Below are positions 15,352 to 21,796 of a stretch of 21,822 bases of DNA, piece after piece. The number at the start of each line of letters is the position of its first letter. The first letter of the stretch is position 1. Below the pieces are notes generated by a model. That model searched no databases and had not been told where the DNA came from. It worked only from the letters and a program-made list of their open reading frames with translations. The DNA is from Actinobacteria bacterium UBA912 (GTDB lineage: Bacteria > Actinomycetota > Coriobacteriia > Anaerosomatales > UBA912): NCBI GenBank assembly GCA_002293965.1, contig DBEG01000164.1, forward strand, positions 1 through 21,822, read 5' to 3'. Position numbers and translations under genes: made by a program.

Positions 15352-16053
15352 ATGCAACGAGATTACATGACGATTGGCGAAGTGGTCGACAGGTTGCGCC
15401 AACTCAGCTCAGACGTTTCCATTTCCAAGATCAGATATCTTGAAGAAGAAGGCCTGATCACTCCTGAGCGTACCGCAGGCGGATACCGAAAGTTCTCCAC
15501 TGCCGATGTAGCGCGTATCGAAATGATTCTAAAGATGCAGCGTGACCTATTCCTTCCTCTCGCTGTCATCCGCGAGAAGCTACAAGAATACGACAAAGGG
15601 AAGGTCCCGGCCGAGATGCGCCAGTTCAGCGGTATATCCGAGGCCGTGTCACTGCCCCTAGACGACTCGGCCACCACGCTCCTGGAAGATGTACCTTCAG
15701 CTTTGGGCCTGCCCATCTCCTTTGTGAAGGAACTAGAGAGCTTTCAGCTGATCAAGTTCATCACCACGGATCGCGGTCTGGAGCTTTCAAATGCAGACAC
15801 TCAGATCGCACATGTGTGTTGGGATATGAGGCGGTTCGGGGTCGAGCCCAGACATTTAAGAATGTATGAGACTTTCGCTGAGAGAGAGACCACCTTTTTC
15901 TCTCAGATCCTACTGCCAGCATTTCGCCATCGCACCCCCGAGAGCAGACAAAAACTCCTTGAATCCCTGGACGAACTGATCGCTCTTTCAGAGCAGCTGA
16001 CCTCACATCTGGTTCGCAGATCCTTAGGTCGGGTGTTCGAGGACGTCATGTGA
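15352..16053 (+). CDS. MerR-type transcriptional regulator, FtsR-like
   Basis: The 233-residue protein starts with a MerR winged helix-turn-helix (about 6-75): YMTIGEVVDRLR, SISKIRYLEEEGLITPER, GGYRKFSTADVARIEMIL and MQRDLFLPLAVIREKL. It lacks the metal-site cysteines of CueR/ZntR types. The long C-terminal region (about 100-233) resembles the effector part of FtsR (Rv1828), a regulator reported to activate ftsZ in Corynebacterium. Synteny behind an FHA gene strengthens this. The gap after the FHA stop is 5 nt, with AGG near 15341; ATG 15367 is an alternative start. The stop overlaps the next GTG (GTGA). It could also control its own promoter through the dyad at 14215-14239, which is inference. 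Confidence 0.85.
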   Translation: MQRDYMTIGEVVDRLRQLSSDVSISKIRYLEEEGLITPERTAGGYRKFSTADVARIEMILKMQRDLFLPLAVIREKLQEYDKGKVPAEMRQFSGISEAVSLPLDDSATTLLEDVPSALGLPISFVKELESFQLIKFITTDRGLELSNADTQIAHVCWDMRRFGVEPRHLRMYETFAERETTFFSQILLPAFRHRTPESRQKLLESLDELIALSEQLTSHLVRRSLGRVFEDVM

Positions 16054-16487
16054 TCTCCAAAAGAATGCATGGACAGCGAAGCGAGAGTGCCGAACCTGCA
16101 AGTTCGTTGGGCAAGCCTGAAGTCTTCGCTCATCCTAGTGAGCGGATCGCAGCGCAGATTCTGGACTACTATGAAATTCGATGGGAGTATGAGCCGACCA
16201 CCTTTGCTCTTGAGTGGGACAGTAGAGGAAACCCCGTATCGTCCTTTACGCCCGATTTCTATCTCCCGGACCTCGAGCTATACATCGAGCTCACCACGAT
16301 GAATCAGAAGCTTGTCACCCGCAAGAACCGTAAAGTCCGAAAGCTCCGTGAACTCTATCCGCATGTCAATGTAATAATTTTCTACCAAAGGGATTTTCGA
16401 AACTTACTACTGAAGTATGGACTGCACGCCCCGTCCGAGAAGCCTCTTGAGCCAACGGAGAGTGATGTTTGCGATGGAGAGTCATGA
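16050..16487 (+). CDS. Putative PD-(D/E)XK-fold protein of unknown function
   Basis: A 145-residue protein I cannot assign to a named family, but its layout resembles small PD-(D/E)XK nucleases: an N-terminal SERIAAQILDYYEIRWEYEP (E31; helix then strand), then TPDFYLPDLELYIELTTM, where D69 and E80 sit like the PD and (D/E)xK residues, then a basic helix RKNRKVRKLRELYP and a strand VNVIIFYQRDF. The expected catalytic Lys after the Glu is Thr (ELTT), so it may be inactive or use another residue such as a lysine in the following helix. Start GTG 16050 overlaps the MerR stop; ATG 16065 is an alternative. The stop overlaps hpt (ATGA). Tight coupling on both sides suggests a conserved role in this unit. 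Confidence 0.6.
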   Translation: MISKRMHGQRSESAEPASSLGKPEVFAHPSERIAAQILDYYEIRWEYEPTTFALEWDSRGNPVSSFTPDFYLPDLELYIELTTMNQKLVTRKNRKVRKLRELYPHVNVIIFYQRDFRNLLLKYGLHAPSEKPLEPTESDVCDGES

Positions 16488-17038
16488 CAACTGATACTGC
16501 AGCACATATCCCTGAGGGTATCCGACTGTATTCGGCGGATGAGATTGCGGGTAGAGTTCAAGCCATTGCTGCCCAAGTCACCGAGGACTACAGGGATACA
16601 GAACTTAGACTTATAACAGTTTTGAAGGGAGGCTTGTTCTTTCTGGCAGATCTTAGCCGCGCCATAAGCGCACCGGCAACGCTCGACTTCATGGCAATAT
16701 CTTCGTATGGTGCAGGTTCTTCCGGAGTTGTCAGGATAACCAAGGATCTTGAGGACTCGATCGAGGGTGCTCACGTTCTGGTTGTCGAGGATGTCGTAGA
16801 TACTGGACTGACGTTAAGGTATGTTCTAAAGGTCCTGCAGGCGCGCAACCCCGCCTCCATAAAGGTGTGTGCCATGTTTGATAAACGTGTTCGCCGTATA
16901 GTGAACACCGACATAGCCTACTGTGGCTTCAATATTCCCGACAAATTCTTGGTGGGATATGGCTTGGATCACCTCGGCAGGTACCGGAATCTTCCAGATG
17001 TATACAGTCTCGATGATTCGCTTTTGACGACATACTGA
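16484..17038 (+). CDS. hpt: Hypoxanthine phosphoribosyltransferase
   Basis: Cytosolic purine salvage enzyme that converts hypoxanthine or guanine plus PRPP to IMP or GMP. The PRPP loop HVLVVEDVVDTGLTL lies at 97-111, LITVLKGGLFFLADL is the N-terminal strand and loop, DFMAISSYGAGSSGVVRITKD carries the flexible catalytic loop, and the C-terminal KFLVGYGLDHLGRYRNLPDVYSL is typical. Length of 184 aa matches bacterial Hpt. The start is ATG 16484, which overlaps the preceding stop (ATGA) and has GGAGA upstream; a frame extension to 16469 adds only five non-conserved residues. The apt gene follows 19 nt downstream, and the purine permease at 19005-20333 may supply substrates. Confidence 0.95.
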   Translation: MTTDTAAHIPEGIRLYSADEIAGRVQAIAAQVTEDYRDTELRLITVLKGGLFFLADLSRAISAPATLDFMAISSYGAGSSGVVRITKDLEDSIEGAHVLVVEDVVDTGLTLRYVLKVLQARNPASIKVCAMFDKRVRRIVNTDIAYCGFNIPDKFLVGYGLDHLGRYRNLPDVYSLDDSLLTTY

Positions 17039-17057
17039 TTCAGAAAGGATCACGATT

Positions 17058-17573
17058 ATGCAGCTCGAAGACTTCATCCGAGATATTCCGGACTTCCCAG
17101 AGCGAGGGGTCATCTTCAAGGATATAACACCCCTGCTGGCCAGCCCAGATGGGTTTGGTCAGGCCATAGAAGTGCTTGCATCATCGTATGAAAATGCTGG
17201 TGTCACCAAGGTTTTGGGTGCTGAAGCCCGAGGTTTCATTTTCGGGGGAGCCCTTGCTTTTCGCCTAGGAGCAGGGTTCGTTCCTGCACGCAAGCCAGGA
17301 AAACTACCCTGGGATACCACATCGCATGAGTACGAACTGGAATACGGTAATGACTCCCTCGAAGTACATACAGATGCCCTGTTGCCCTCAGACAATGTAT
17401 TGATTGTCGATGATGTTCTAGCCACCGGGGGCACCGCGGCGGCCAAAGCTGCACTCGTGCAGCAGATGGGGGCTAATGTCTGCGGATATGCGTTCCTCAT
17501 TGAACTCGACTTCCTCAATGGACGCAGCAAACTGGGGAATGACAGAATAGTCTCGTTGATCAGAGTCAAGTAG
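17058..17573 (+). CDS. apt: Adenine phosphoribosyltransferase
   Basis: Purine salvage enzyme making AMP from adenine and PRPP. The start MQLEDFIRDIPDFPERGVIFKDITPLL is the standard Apt N-terminus. VLGAEARGFIFGGALA and GFVPARKPGKLPW (base-binding region) follow, and NVLIVDDVLATGGTAAA at 113-129 is the PRPP-binding motif. Length of 171 aa is normal for the bacterial enzyme. AAAGGA at 17044-17049 is 8 nt from ATG 17058. In many actinobacteria apt sits beside relA; here it follows hpt, giving a salvage pair. About 69 nt without any obvious signal separate it from the next gene. Confidence 0.96.
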   Translation: MQLEDFIRDIPDFPERGVIFKDITPLLASPDGFGQAIEVLASSYENAGVTKVLGAEARGFIFGGALAFRLGAGFVPARKPGKLPWDTTSHEYELEYGNDSLEVHTDALLPSDNVLIVDDVLATGGTAAAKAALVQQMGANVCGYAFLIELDFLNGRSKLGNDRIVSLIRVK

Positions 17574-17642
17574 CACCAAGGTCGATCAATACCGTTGCCC
17601 TAATAGCAGATCTATCCAAGTCCTGCTCCTTATGGGAGGTTG

Positions 17643-18212
17643 ATGGAAGTGTTCGACACTCCAGAACAGCCATATGTTTGGATCGTCACTGCAGCAGTGC
17701 TTGCCACCGCCGTTCTCGGGATCGCATCATACGTCCTTTACAGGGTGTTTTCCAAACGATGGATTCGCAGATCGATCATGCATTTGATTGGCTACCGAGA
17801 GCGAATCACTGCCTCCAGAAAGACGTTGGAGGCAGTAGTAGGGCACTTGGTTAACGGTAACGAGTCCACCATACTCTCATTCGCCTCCGATCCATCCGAT
17901 GACAACCGTAGAGCACTGTCTGAGACGGGGCAGAGGATGCTGATCACTCGAGATGAGCTCGATCTTCGGCGCCTACACCCACGGACACACCAAGCTGCCG
18001 AGGAGTTAGCCGATGCTGCACACCTGATCGCCATCTACGCCCTCCCATATGAGGCGGATTTGTCGGCTGGTGAGAACCTGGATGCACTATCTTCGATGAA
18101 CCTCAAGGCTGTCACCGAGCAATTCCAAATAGCCGATACATTGCTAGCCGAACTTTGTATTGCTTATGATGTAGAGGAATCTGTTGTATACGGTGGGGGG
18201 CTGTATATATGA
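17643..18212 (+). CDS. Single-TM protein of unknown function
   Basis: I do not recognise this family. It has a short N-terminus, one strong TM helix (about residues 10-36, VWIVTAAVLATAVLGIASYVLY), a basic stretch (SKRWIRRSI) that predicts a cytoplasmic C-terminal part by the positive-inside rule, and then about 150 residues of charged, probably helical sequence (ERITASRKTLEAVVGHL, LRRLHPRTHQAAEELADAAHLI). It ends in a glycine-rich YGGGLYI. GGAGGT at 17635-17640 is strong but only 2 nt from ATG 17643; GTG 17649, with 8 nt spacing, may be the true start. Its stop overlaps the SH3b gene start (ATGA), suggesting joint function with that membrane-anchored protein. Confidence 0.75.
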   Translation: MEVFDTPEQPYVWIVTAAVLATAVLGIASYVLYRVFSKRWIRRSIMHLIGYRERITASRKTLEAVVGHLVNGNESTILSFASDPSDDNRRALSETGQRMLITRDELDLRRLHPRTHQAAEELADAAHLIAIYALPYEADLSAGENLDALSSMNLKAVTEQFQIADTLLAELCIAYDVEESVVYGGGLYI

Positions 18213-18625
18213 GAGCGTCCGGAAACCTGAATGTCCCTAGAAGGATAAGGGCAATACTCGGCGGTATGGTCTTGCTCTTTGTGCTCGTATTGATTTGGAG
18301 CTGGATAGGTGACTTTCGCGAGGCTCAAAGGGGAGGGGGTGCTGCTGGAGGCACCACTGAAGCCTCTGGAGAGACAACGCCTTCGCCTGAGACGGATGAG
18401 ACGCAGATAGAAGACCCTCCTGAGGGCCGCGGAGCTCTGATCGTCATTGTTGATGGACTGAACTTACGCGCAGGGTCCGAAAGGGGTTCACGTTCTCTGA
18501 AAGTCCTCTCGGAGGGAACAGAACTCCAGATCCTTCAAAAGGATGGAGTGTGGTACAAGGTTGAACATCCCGACGGAGTGACTGGGTATGTGATGGGCGA
18601 CGATGAGTATGTCCGGGTCGAATAA
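18209..18625 (+). CDS. Membrane-anchored SH3b domain protein
   Basis: 138 residues: a basic N-terminus, one TM helix (about 14-33, ILGGMVLLFVLVLIWSWIG), a low-complexity Gly/Thr/Glu/Pro linker (34-75), and a bacterial SH3-like (SH3b) domain (76-136) with VDGLNLRAGSERGSRSLKVL, GTELQILQKDGVWYKVE and VTGYV. SH3b domains in such proteins usually face outside and are thought to bind cell-wall peptides. The ATG overlaps the preceding stop by 4 nt, so it is coupled to the single-TM gene upstream. Partner and exact role are unknown. A signal-anchor orientation (N-terminus inside) is inferred from the arginines before the TM helix. Confidence 0.82.
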   Translation: MRASGNLNVPRRIRAILGGMVLLFVLVLIWSWIGDFREAQRGGGAAGGTTEASGETTPSPETDETQIEDPPEGRGALIVIVDGLNLRAGSERGSRSLKVLSEGTELQILQKDGVWYKVEHPDGVTGYVMGDDEYVRVE

Positions 18626-18640
18626 GGGCTAGGGAGTTCT

Positions 18641-18943
18641 GTGAAAAAGATCATCGGACTTGCCAGGGAGTTTTATAGGCTTCGCATGGTAAAGCTCAGT
18701 GAGTTGGATGAACCCAGCCTTGACTGGGCAGACGACGTGCTGTACAGACGGCCGGTCTCTGAGCCGCTAGGATCGAACGATACCTATGTAGTTGAAGCGG
18801 TTGGCATCCACGATGATGCGGTGGTTTGTTTGACCGACCCCATACACTCTCACTCAGAGGCTCTCGCCTTCTTGGAGGAGGCGGAGGATGACCTCAGGGA
18901 GTCCACGCTTAGTGACTATAAAGCGAAGTACTTCCCACAATAG
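18641..18943 (+). CDS. Hypothetical protein
   Basis: A 100-residue soluble, acidic protein with no motif I recognise and no signal peptide. The middle (SNDTYVVEAVGIHDDAVVCL) looks like two beta strands, and the C-terminal third is helical and acidic (EALAFLEEAEDDLRES). The start is GTG 18641 with GGAG at 18633-18636. It follows the SH3b gene by 15 nt and probably shares its transcript. Its last eight codons (DYKAKYFPQ region) lie inside the first arm of a 17-bp hairpin, so the coding end and a likely transcript end overlap. Confidence 0.7.
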   Translation: MKKIIGLAREFYRLRMVKLSELDEPSLDWADDVLYRRPVSEPLGSNDTYVVEAVGIHDDAVVCLTDPIHSHSEALAFLEEAEDDLRESTLSDYKAKYFPQ

Positions 18944-18964
18944 AGGCGGAAGTACTTCGCTTTA
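18919..18964. terminator. 17-bp perfect hairpin between convergent genes, candidate bidirectional terminator
   Basis: Arm TAAAGCGAAGTACTTCC at 18919-18935 is exactly inverted at 18948-18964, with a 12-nt loop. Each arm also contains the palindrome GAAGTACTTC. It lies at the end of the plus-strand gene ending at 18943 and downstream of the minus-strand permease ending at 19005. Neither side has a U-tract, so it would be a non-classical terminator or a mRNA 3'-end stabiliser. Confidence 0.6.
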
Positions 18965-19004
18965 CATAAGATATATTATCCGCTATTGCCCTGCCCGCTG
19001 GTCA

Positions 19005-20333
19005 TTAGTACAAGGCGAGAGCGATTGCGAACGCAACTCCAGCCAAGTACATCAACGGATGTACTTCTCCTGCCTTCCTGTGCAGAACCTTGATGATGAT
19101 GAAGCTGATGAAACCGAGTCCGATGCCCCATGCGATGTTGAAAGTCAGCGGAATACCAACAATCACCATGAAGGCCGGAAAGGCCTCTTCAAAATCTTTC
19201 CAGGATATGTCGGCTATCGTCTTCATCATCAGGAACCCAACGATGATCAGTGCTCCTGCTGTGACTTGGCCGGCCCCACCGATCATTGCGATAACGGGCG
19301 TGAAAAAGGTAGATACCGCAAAGAGAAGTCCTACGACTATAGCAGTCAGGCCGGTGCGTCCGCCTTCGGCGACACCAGATGCAGACTCGATATAGGTGGT
19401 GATCGAGCTGGCCCCAACGGCTCCACCTACGACCGCTGCAGTGGAGTCCACGGCCAGGATATTTCGGATCCCGGGGACCTGTCCGTTCTTGTCAACGAAA
19501 CCGGCCTGCTCGCCAACCGCGACTACAGTTCCCATAGTGTCGAAGAAGTCTGTCAGCATCATTGAAAAGACGAATACCATGACTGCAGGCGTAAAGACTT
19601 GCAGTATGGCCATTTGGCCATCTACCTCCATGAAGGGTGCACCAAATGTTGAAAAGTCAGGTGCTGCGATGATCTGAGTGGGCAACTGAGTCACTCCGAG
19701 CGCCAGTGCAGCAGCCGCAGCCACGAGGATACCCCACAGAATGTCGCCTTTGATGCGAAGGGCCATGAAGGCGAAGATTGCGACAAGACCGATGAGTGTC
19801 ACCCAAACCGTCTCTTGGGTGAAGTCACCAAGGCTGACCAGGGTGGCCTCTTTTGCGACGACAATGCCTCCATTCTTGAGCCCAATGAAAGTGATGAAAA
19901 TACCAATGCCGCCGCCGATAGCGCGCTTCAGATTGAGCGGGATGGCATTCATCACCGCCTCGCGGAAGCCGGTCAAAACCAAAGCAAGGATAATCAATCC
20001 CTGCACGAACACCACAGCCATTCCAACTTGCCATGGGACTCCGGCACCCAAGACAACACTGAAGGCGACCATGGCATTCAATCCCATGCCCGATGCCAGA
20101 GCTAGTGGCCTGTTGGTGAGCAGCCCCATGGCCAAACACATCAATGCAGCACCCACGGTGGTGGCTGTAGCAAGAGCCGGTATCCAATCAGCGGCTGCAT
20201 CGCCGAACATGCTCGACAGAATTCCCGGGTTGACAAAGATGATGTATGCCATTGTCATGAATGTGACTACGCCGGCGATGAGCTCGGTGCGCAGGTCGGT
20301 GTTGCGTTCCTTGAATCTAAAGAATGCCTCCAT
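19005..20333 (-). CDS. NCS2 family purine permease (AzgA-like, guanine/hypoxanthine/adenine)
   Basis: Polytopic membrane transporter of 442 aa with many hydrophobic segments (about 12-14 expected). Family hallmarks are MEAFFRFKERNTDLRTELIAG at the N-terminus, FMTMAYIIFVNPGIL, ALASGMGLNAMVAF, the DFFDTMGTVVAVGEQAGF block and ITTYIESASGVAEGGRTG. These belong to the AzgA branch of proton-coupled nucleobase transporters (PbuG, AdeP), not to the xanthine/uracil branch. The start is ATG 20333, with GGGAAGGGA upstream and the conserved MExFFxxKER start; a TTG at 20363 adds ten non-conserved residues. The exact base cannot be read from sequence. Placement near hpt and apt suggests uptake of bases for salvage. 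A leader of about 109 nt precedes it. Confidence 0.93.
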   Translation of the reverse strand: MEAFFRFKERNTDLRTELIAGVVTFMTMAYIIFVNPGILSSMFGDAAADWIPALATATTVGAALMCLAMGLLTNRPLALASGMGLNAMVAFSVVLGAGVPWQVGMAVVFVQGLIILALVLTGFREAVMNAIPLNLKRAIGGGIGIFITFIGLKNGGIVVAKEATLVSLGDFTQETVWVTLIGLVAIFAFMALRIKGDILWGILVAAAAALALGVTQLPTQIIAAPDFSTFGAPFMEVDGQMAILQVFTPAVMVFVFSMMLTDFFDTMGTVVAVGEQAGFVDKNGQVPGIRNILAVDSTAAVVGGAVGASSITTYIESASGVAEGGRTGLTAIVVGLLFAVSTFFTPVIAMIGGAGQVTAGALIIVGFLMMKTIADISWKDFEEAFPAFMVIVGIPLTFNIAWGIGLGFISFIIIKVLHRKAGEVHPLMYLAGVAFAIALALY

Positions 20334-20442
20334 TGTTCCCTTCCCTTTGTCGGTATCAGCCAACGGTATCGATCTGTCCTCAGGCCCAGCAAGAAATACT
20401 GTTGCTTATGGGCGCGATCTGTCTACCCGTGAACTCCTTTCC
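20334..20442 (-). promoter_or_regulatory. Structured leader of the purine permease gene, possible regulatory region
   Basis: This 109-nt gap holds a potential hairpin at 20384-20413 (GCCCA with TGGGC, then GCAA with TTGC after a small bulge, 9-nt loop). It also has two repeats: CGATCTGTC at 20370-20378 and 20415-20423, and CGGTATC at 20351-20357 and 20364-20370. I could not match it to the purine riboswitch or another class I know. It may be an operator region or a leader RNA. Confidence 0.3.
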
Positions 20443-20901
20443 CTAAATGTAGTTCGAACCTGTGTACCGAGGCCTGAAGTCTGAGGTGTGTTGCAGTAGT
20501 GCAATCAAATCGAGTGCGATCGGGGGCCTCAGGTCTATGTGAGTCAAGTCGTTTGGGTCGACGAGGTCCAAGCCTACAACTCGATCGTCGAGATGGGTGT
20601 GAGTATGCGAGAATTCATCGATGTCCGTCACGAATATGACATTGACTACATGTCGCGAATGGTCCGGCGCGATGCTGTCATGCACGAACGCCAACCCGGC
20701 GGGAGTGCAAAGTATCCCGGTTTCCTCAAGAACTTCACGCTTCAGTGCACAGAGAAGAGTCTCACCCCGCTCTACTCCCCCTCCGGGAAGCAGATGATAC
20801 TCGCGGTTATCTTTCCTATGTCGAACAAGAACGACTTGGTCGTGCCAGAGCATAAGGGCTGCTACGCGGATTCTGGGATGACTATCAGCTGGAGCTCCCA
20901 A
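20443..20901 (-). CDS. NUDIX hydrolase
   Basis: NUDIX enzymes hydrolyse nucleoside diphosphate-linked compounds. The box is complete: GGVERGETLLCALKREVLEETGI fits G-x5-E-x7-R-E-U-x-E-E-x-G-U. RIRVAALMLWHDQVVLVRHR is the first beta strands. The substrate is not evident; nearby dut, nrdR and the purine permease make nucleotide clean-up plausible. The start is uncertain: no ATG exists before the conserved strand. TTG 20901 has GGAG 9 nt upstream and overlaps dut by 17 nt, which I prefer; TTG 20946 would give 167 aa and a 62-nt overlap. The overlap with dut suggests co-transcription. Confidence 0.85.
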   Translation of the reverse strand: MGAPADSHPRIRVAALMLWHDQVVLVRHRKDNREYHLLPGGGVERGETLLCALKREVLEETGILCTPAGLAFVHDSIAPDHSRHVVNVIFVTDIDEFSHTHTHLDDRVVGLDLVDPNDLTHIDLRPPIALDLIALLQHTSDFRPRYTGSNYI

Positions 20902-21316
20902 AGCCTCCCTCTCCTCTTTCAGTTGTCTCAAGCTCCTGCACTTCAATCAGCCGAGCAGATATTACCGGCTGGATAACCAGCTGGGCTATCCTATCGCCTC
21001 TCTCAATCCGTATAGGCTCATTCGGATCATAATTGATTGCGATGACCTTGATCTCACCTCGGTAGTGAGAGTCGATCAGGCCAGGGGAATTGACTATACC
21101 CAGTCCGTGTTTTAGCGCAAGTCCACTGCGCGGTTGGACGAATGCGGCGCAACCAGTGGGTAAAGCAATGGAGATACCTGTTGAGATGAGCTGGCGTTCG
21201 CCTGGCATCAGGGTGAGCTGATGAGTGGAGGATAAATCCAGCCCGGCATCGCCGGGATACGCATATGCTGGAAGCGGAATCCCGCAATCCAAACGTTTTA
21301 TGCGTATCTCGGTCAG
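20885..21316 (-). CDS. dut: Deoxyuridine 5'-triphosphate nucleotidohydrolase, probable CTG start
   Basis: Homotrimeric dUTPase: hydrolyses dUTP to dUMP and pyrophosphate, keeping uracil out of DNA and feeding dTMP synthesis. All five motifs are present: PGDAGLDL (21-28), PRSGLALKHG (62-71), NSPGLIDSHYRGEI (76-89, catalytic Asp82), GDRIAQLVI (107-115) and the C-terminal RGEGGFGSS (134-142). The only standard start, TTG 21292, would remove the first beta strand and has no ribosome site. The in-frame CTG at 21316 restores the expected TEIRIKRLDCGIPLPAYA and has GGAGG (21324-21328 on the minus strand) 7 nt upstream; an in-frame TAA lies further up. It lies 33 nt after nrdR and overlaps the NUDIX gene. 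Confidence 0.93.
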   Translation of the reverse strand: MTEIRIKRLDCGIPLPAYAYPGDAGLDLSSTHQLTLMPGERQLISTGISIALPTGCAAFVQPRSGLALKHGLGIVNSPGLIDSHYRGEIKVIAINYDPNEPIRIERGDRIAQLVIQPVISARLIEVQELETTERGEGGFGSSS

Positions 21317-21323
21317 TTGGACC

Positions 21324-21328
21324 CCTCC
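21324..21328 (-). promoter_or_regulatory. Ribosome binding site that points to the CTG start of dut
   Basis: GGAGG on the minus strand sits 7 nt before CTG (21316-21314) and 31 nt before the TTG at 21292. Only the CTG has workable spacing, so this site decides the start. Confidence 0.7.
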
Positions 21329-21349
21329 CTGAGCAGTGAGTGGATTCGT

Positions 21350-21796
21350 TTATTCAATGACACGCAACTCAGCGTAAAACTCATCCAGATCCTGGAATGA
21401 CTTGTAGACAGAAGCGAACCGGATATAGGCGACTTTGTCGAAGTCCTGCAAGTAACGCAAAACGATATCCCCTAACTCGACAGAGGAGATTTCGTAGCGT
21501 AAGGAATTATGCAGGTCTTGTTCGATGTCATCGATCAAAGAGTCGAGCCGCTCAATCGGTACATTGCGTTTCGCAGTGGATACTACCAGGCCTCGCAGAA
21601 GCTTCCCGCGATCGAAAGGCTCGGTTGAGCCATCTCTCTTGACTACCATCAGGGGCATCTCTTCGCGGCGTTCGTAAGTGGTGAATCTTGATGCGCATCC
21701 GAGGCACTCCCGTCTGCGCCGTATAGCCTCACCGGACTCCGAGACGCGAGAGTCGACTACTTTGGTCTCTTCATTCGAGCAGAACGGACACCGCGT
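21350..21796 (-). CDS. nrdR: Transcriptional repressor NrdR, start codon ACG or beyond the window edge
   Basis: NrdR represses ribonucleotide reductase genes by binding NrdR boxes, sensing ATP/dATP with its ATP-cone. The zinc ribbon has C3, C6, C31 and C34 (CPFC, ECLGC), with VVDSRVSESGEAIRRRREC between. The ATP-cone follows (MPLMVVKRDGSTEPFDRGKL to SFQDLDEFYAEL). With residue 1 at 21796, cysteine numbering and the 148-aa length agree exactly with the family's usual MxCPFC start, but the codon there is ACG, not ATG. AGGGGA (21801-21806, minus strand) stands 4 nt upstream, which fits a start at this place. The frame stays open to the window edge (KRQHLGETT), so a longer N-terminus starting outside is also possible. 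It is upstream of dut on the same strand. Confidence 0.9.
   Translation of the reverse strand, partial: TRCPFCSNEETKVVDSRVSESGEAIRRRRECLGCASRFTTYERREEMPLMVVKRDGSTEPFDRGKLLRGLVVSTAKRNVPIERLDSLIDDIEQDLHNSLRYEISSVELGDIVLRYLQDFDKVAYIRFASVYKSFQDLDEFYAELRVIE

Noticed and set aside
18888..19565. A 225-codon open frame on the plus strand crossing the hairpin
   Set aside because: It overlaps the end of the hypothetical gene and runs antisense to the permease; low-complexity, no family features.
20334..20442. Purine (guanine/adenine) riboswitch before the permease
   Set aside because: The conserved junction and loop-loop sequences of the purine class are not visible; only an unassigned hairpin and repeats remain.
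19741..20484. A 247-codon open frame on the plus strand
   Set aside because: It is antisense to the NCS2 permease and its composition (Pro/Ala/Thr/Met-rich) is what reading a membrane-protein gene backwards gives.
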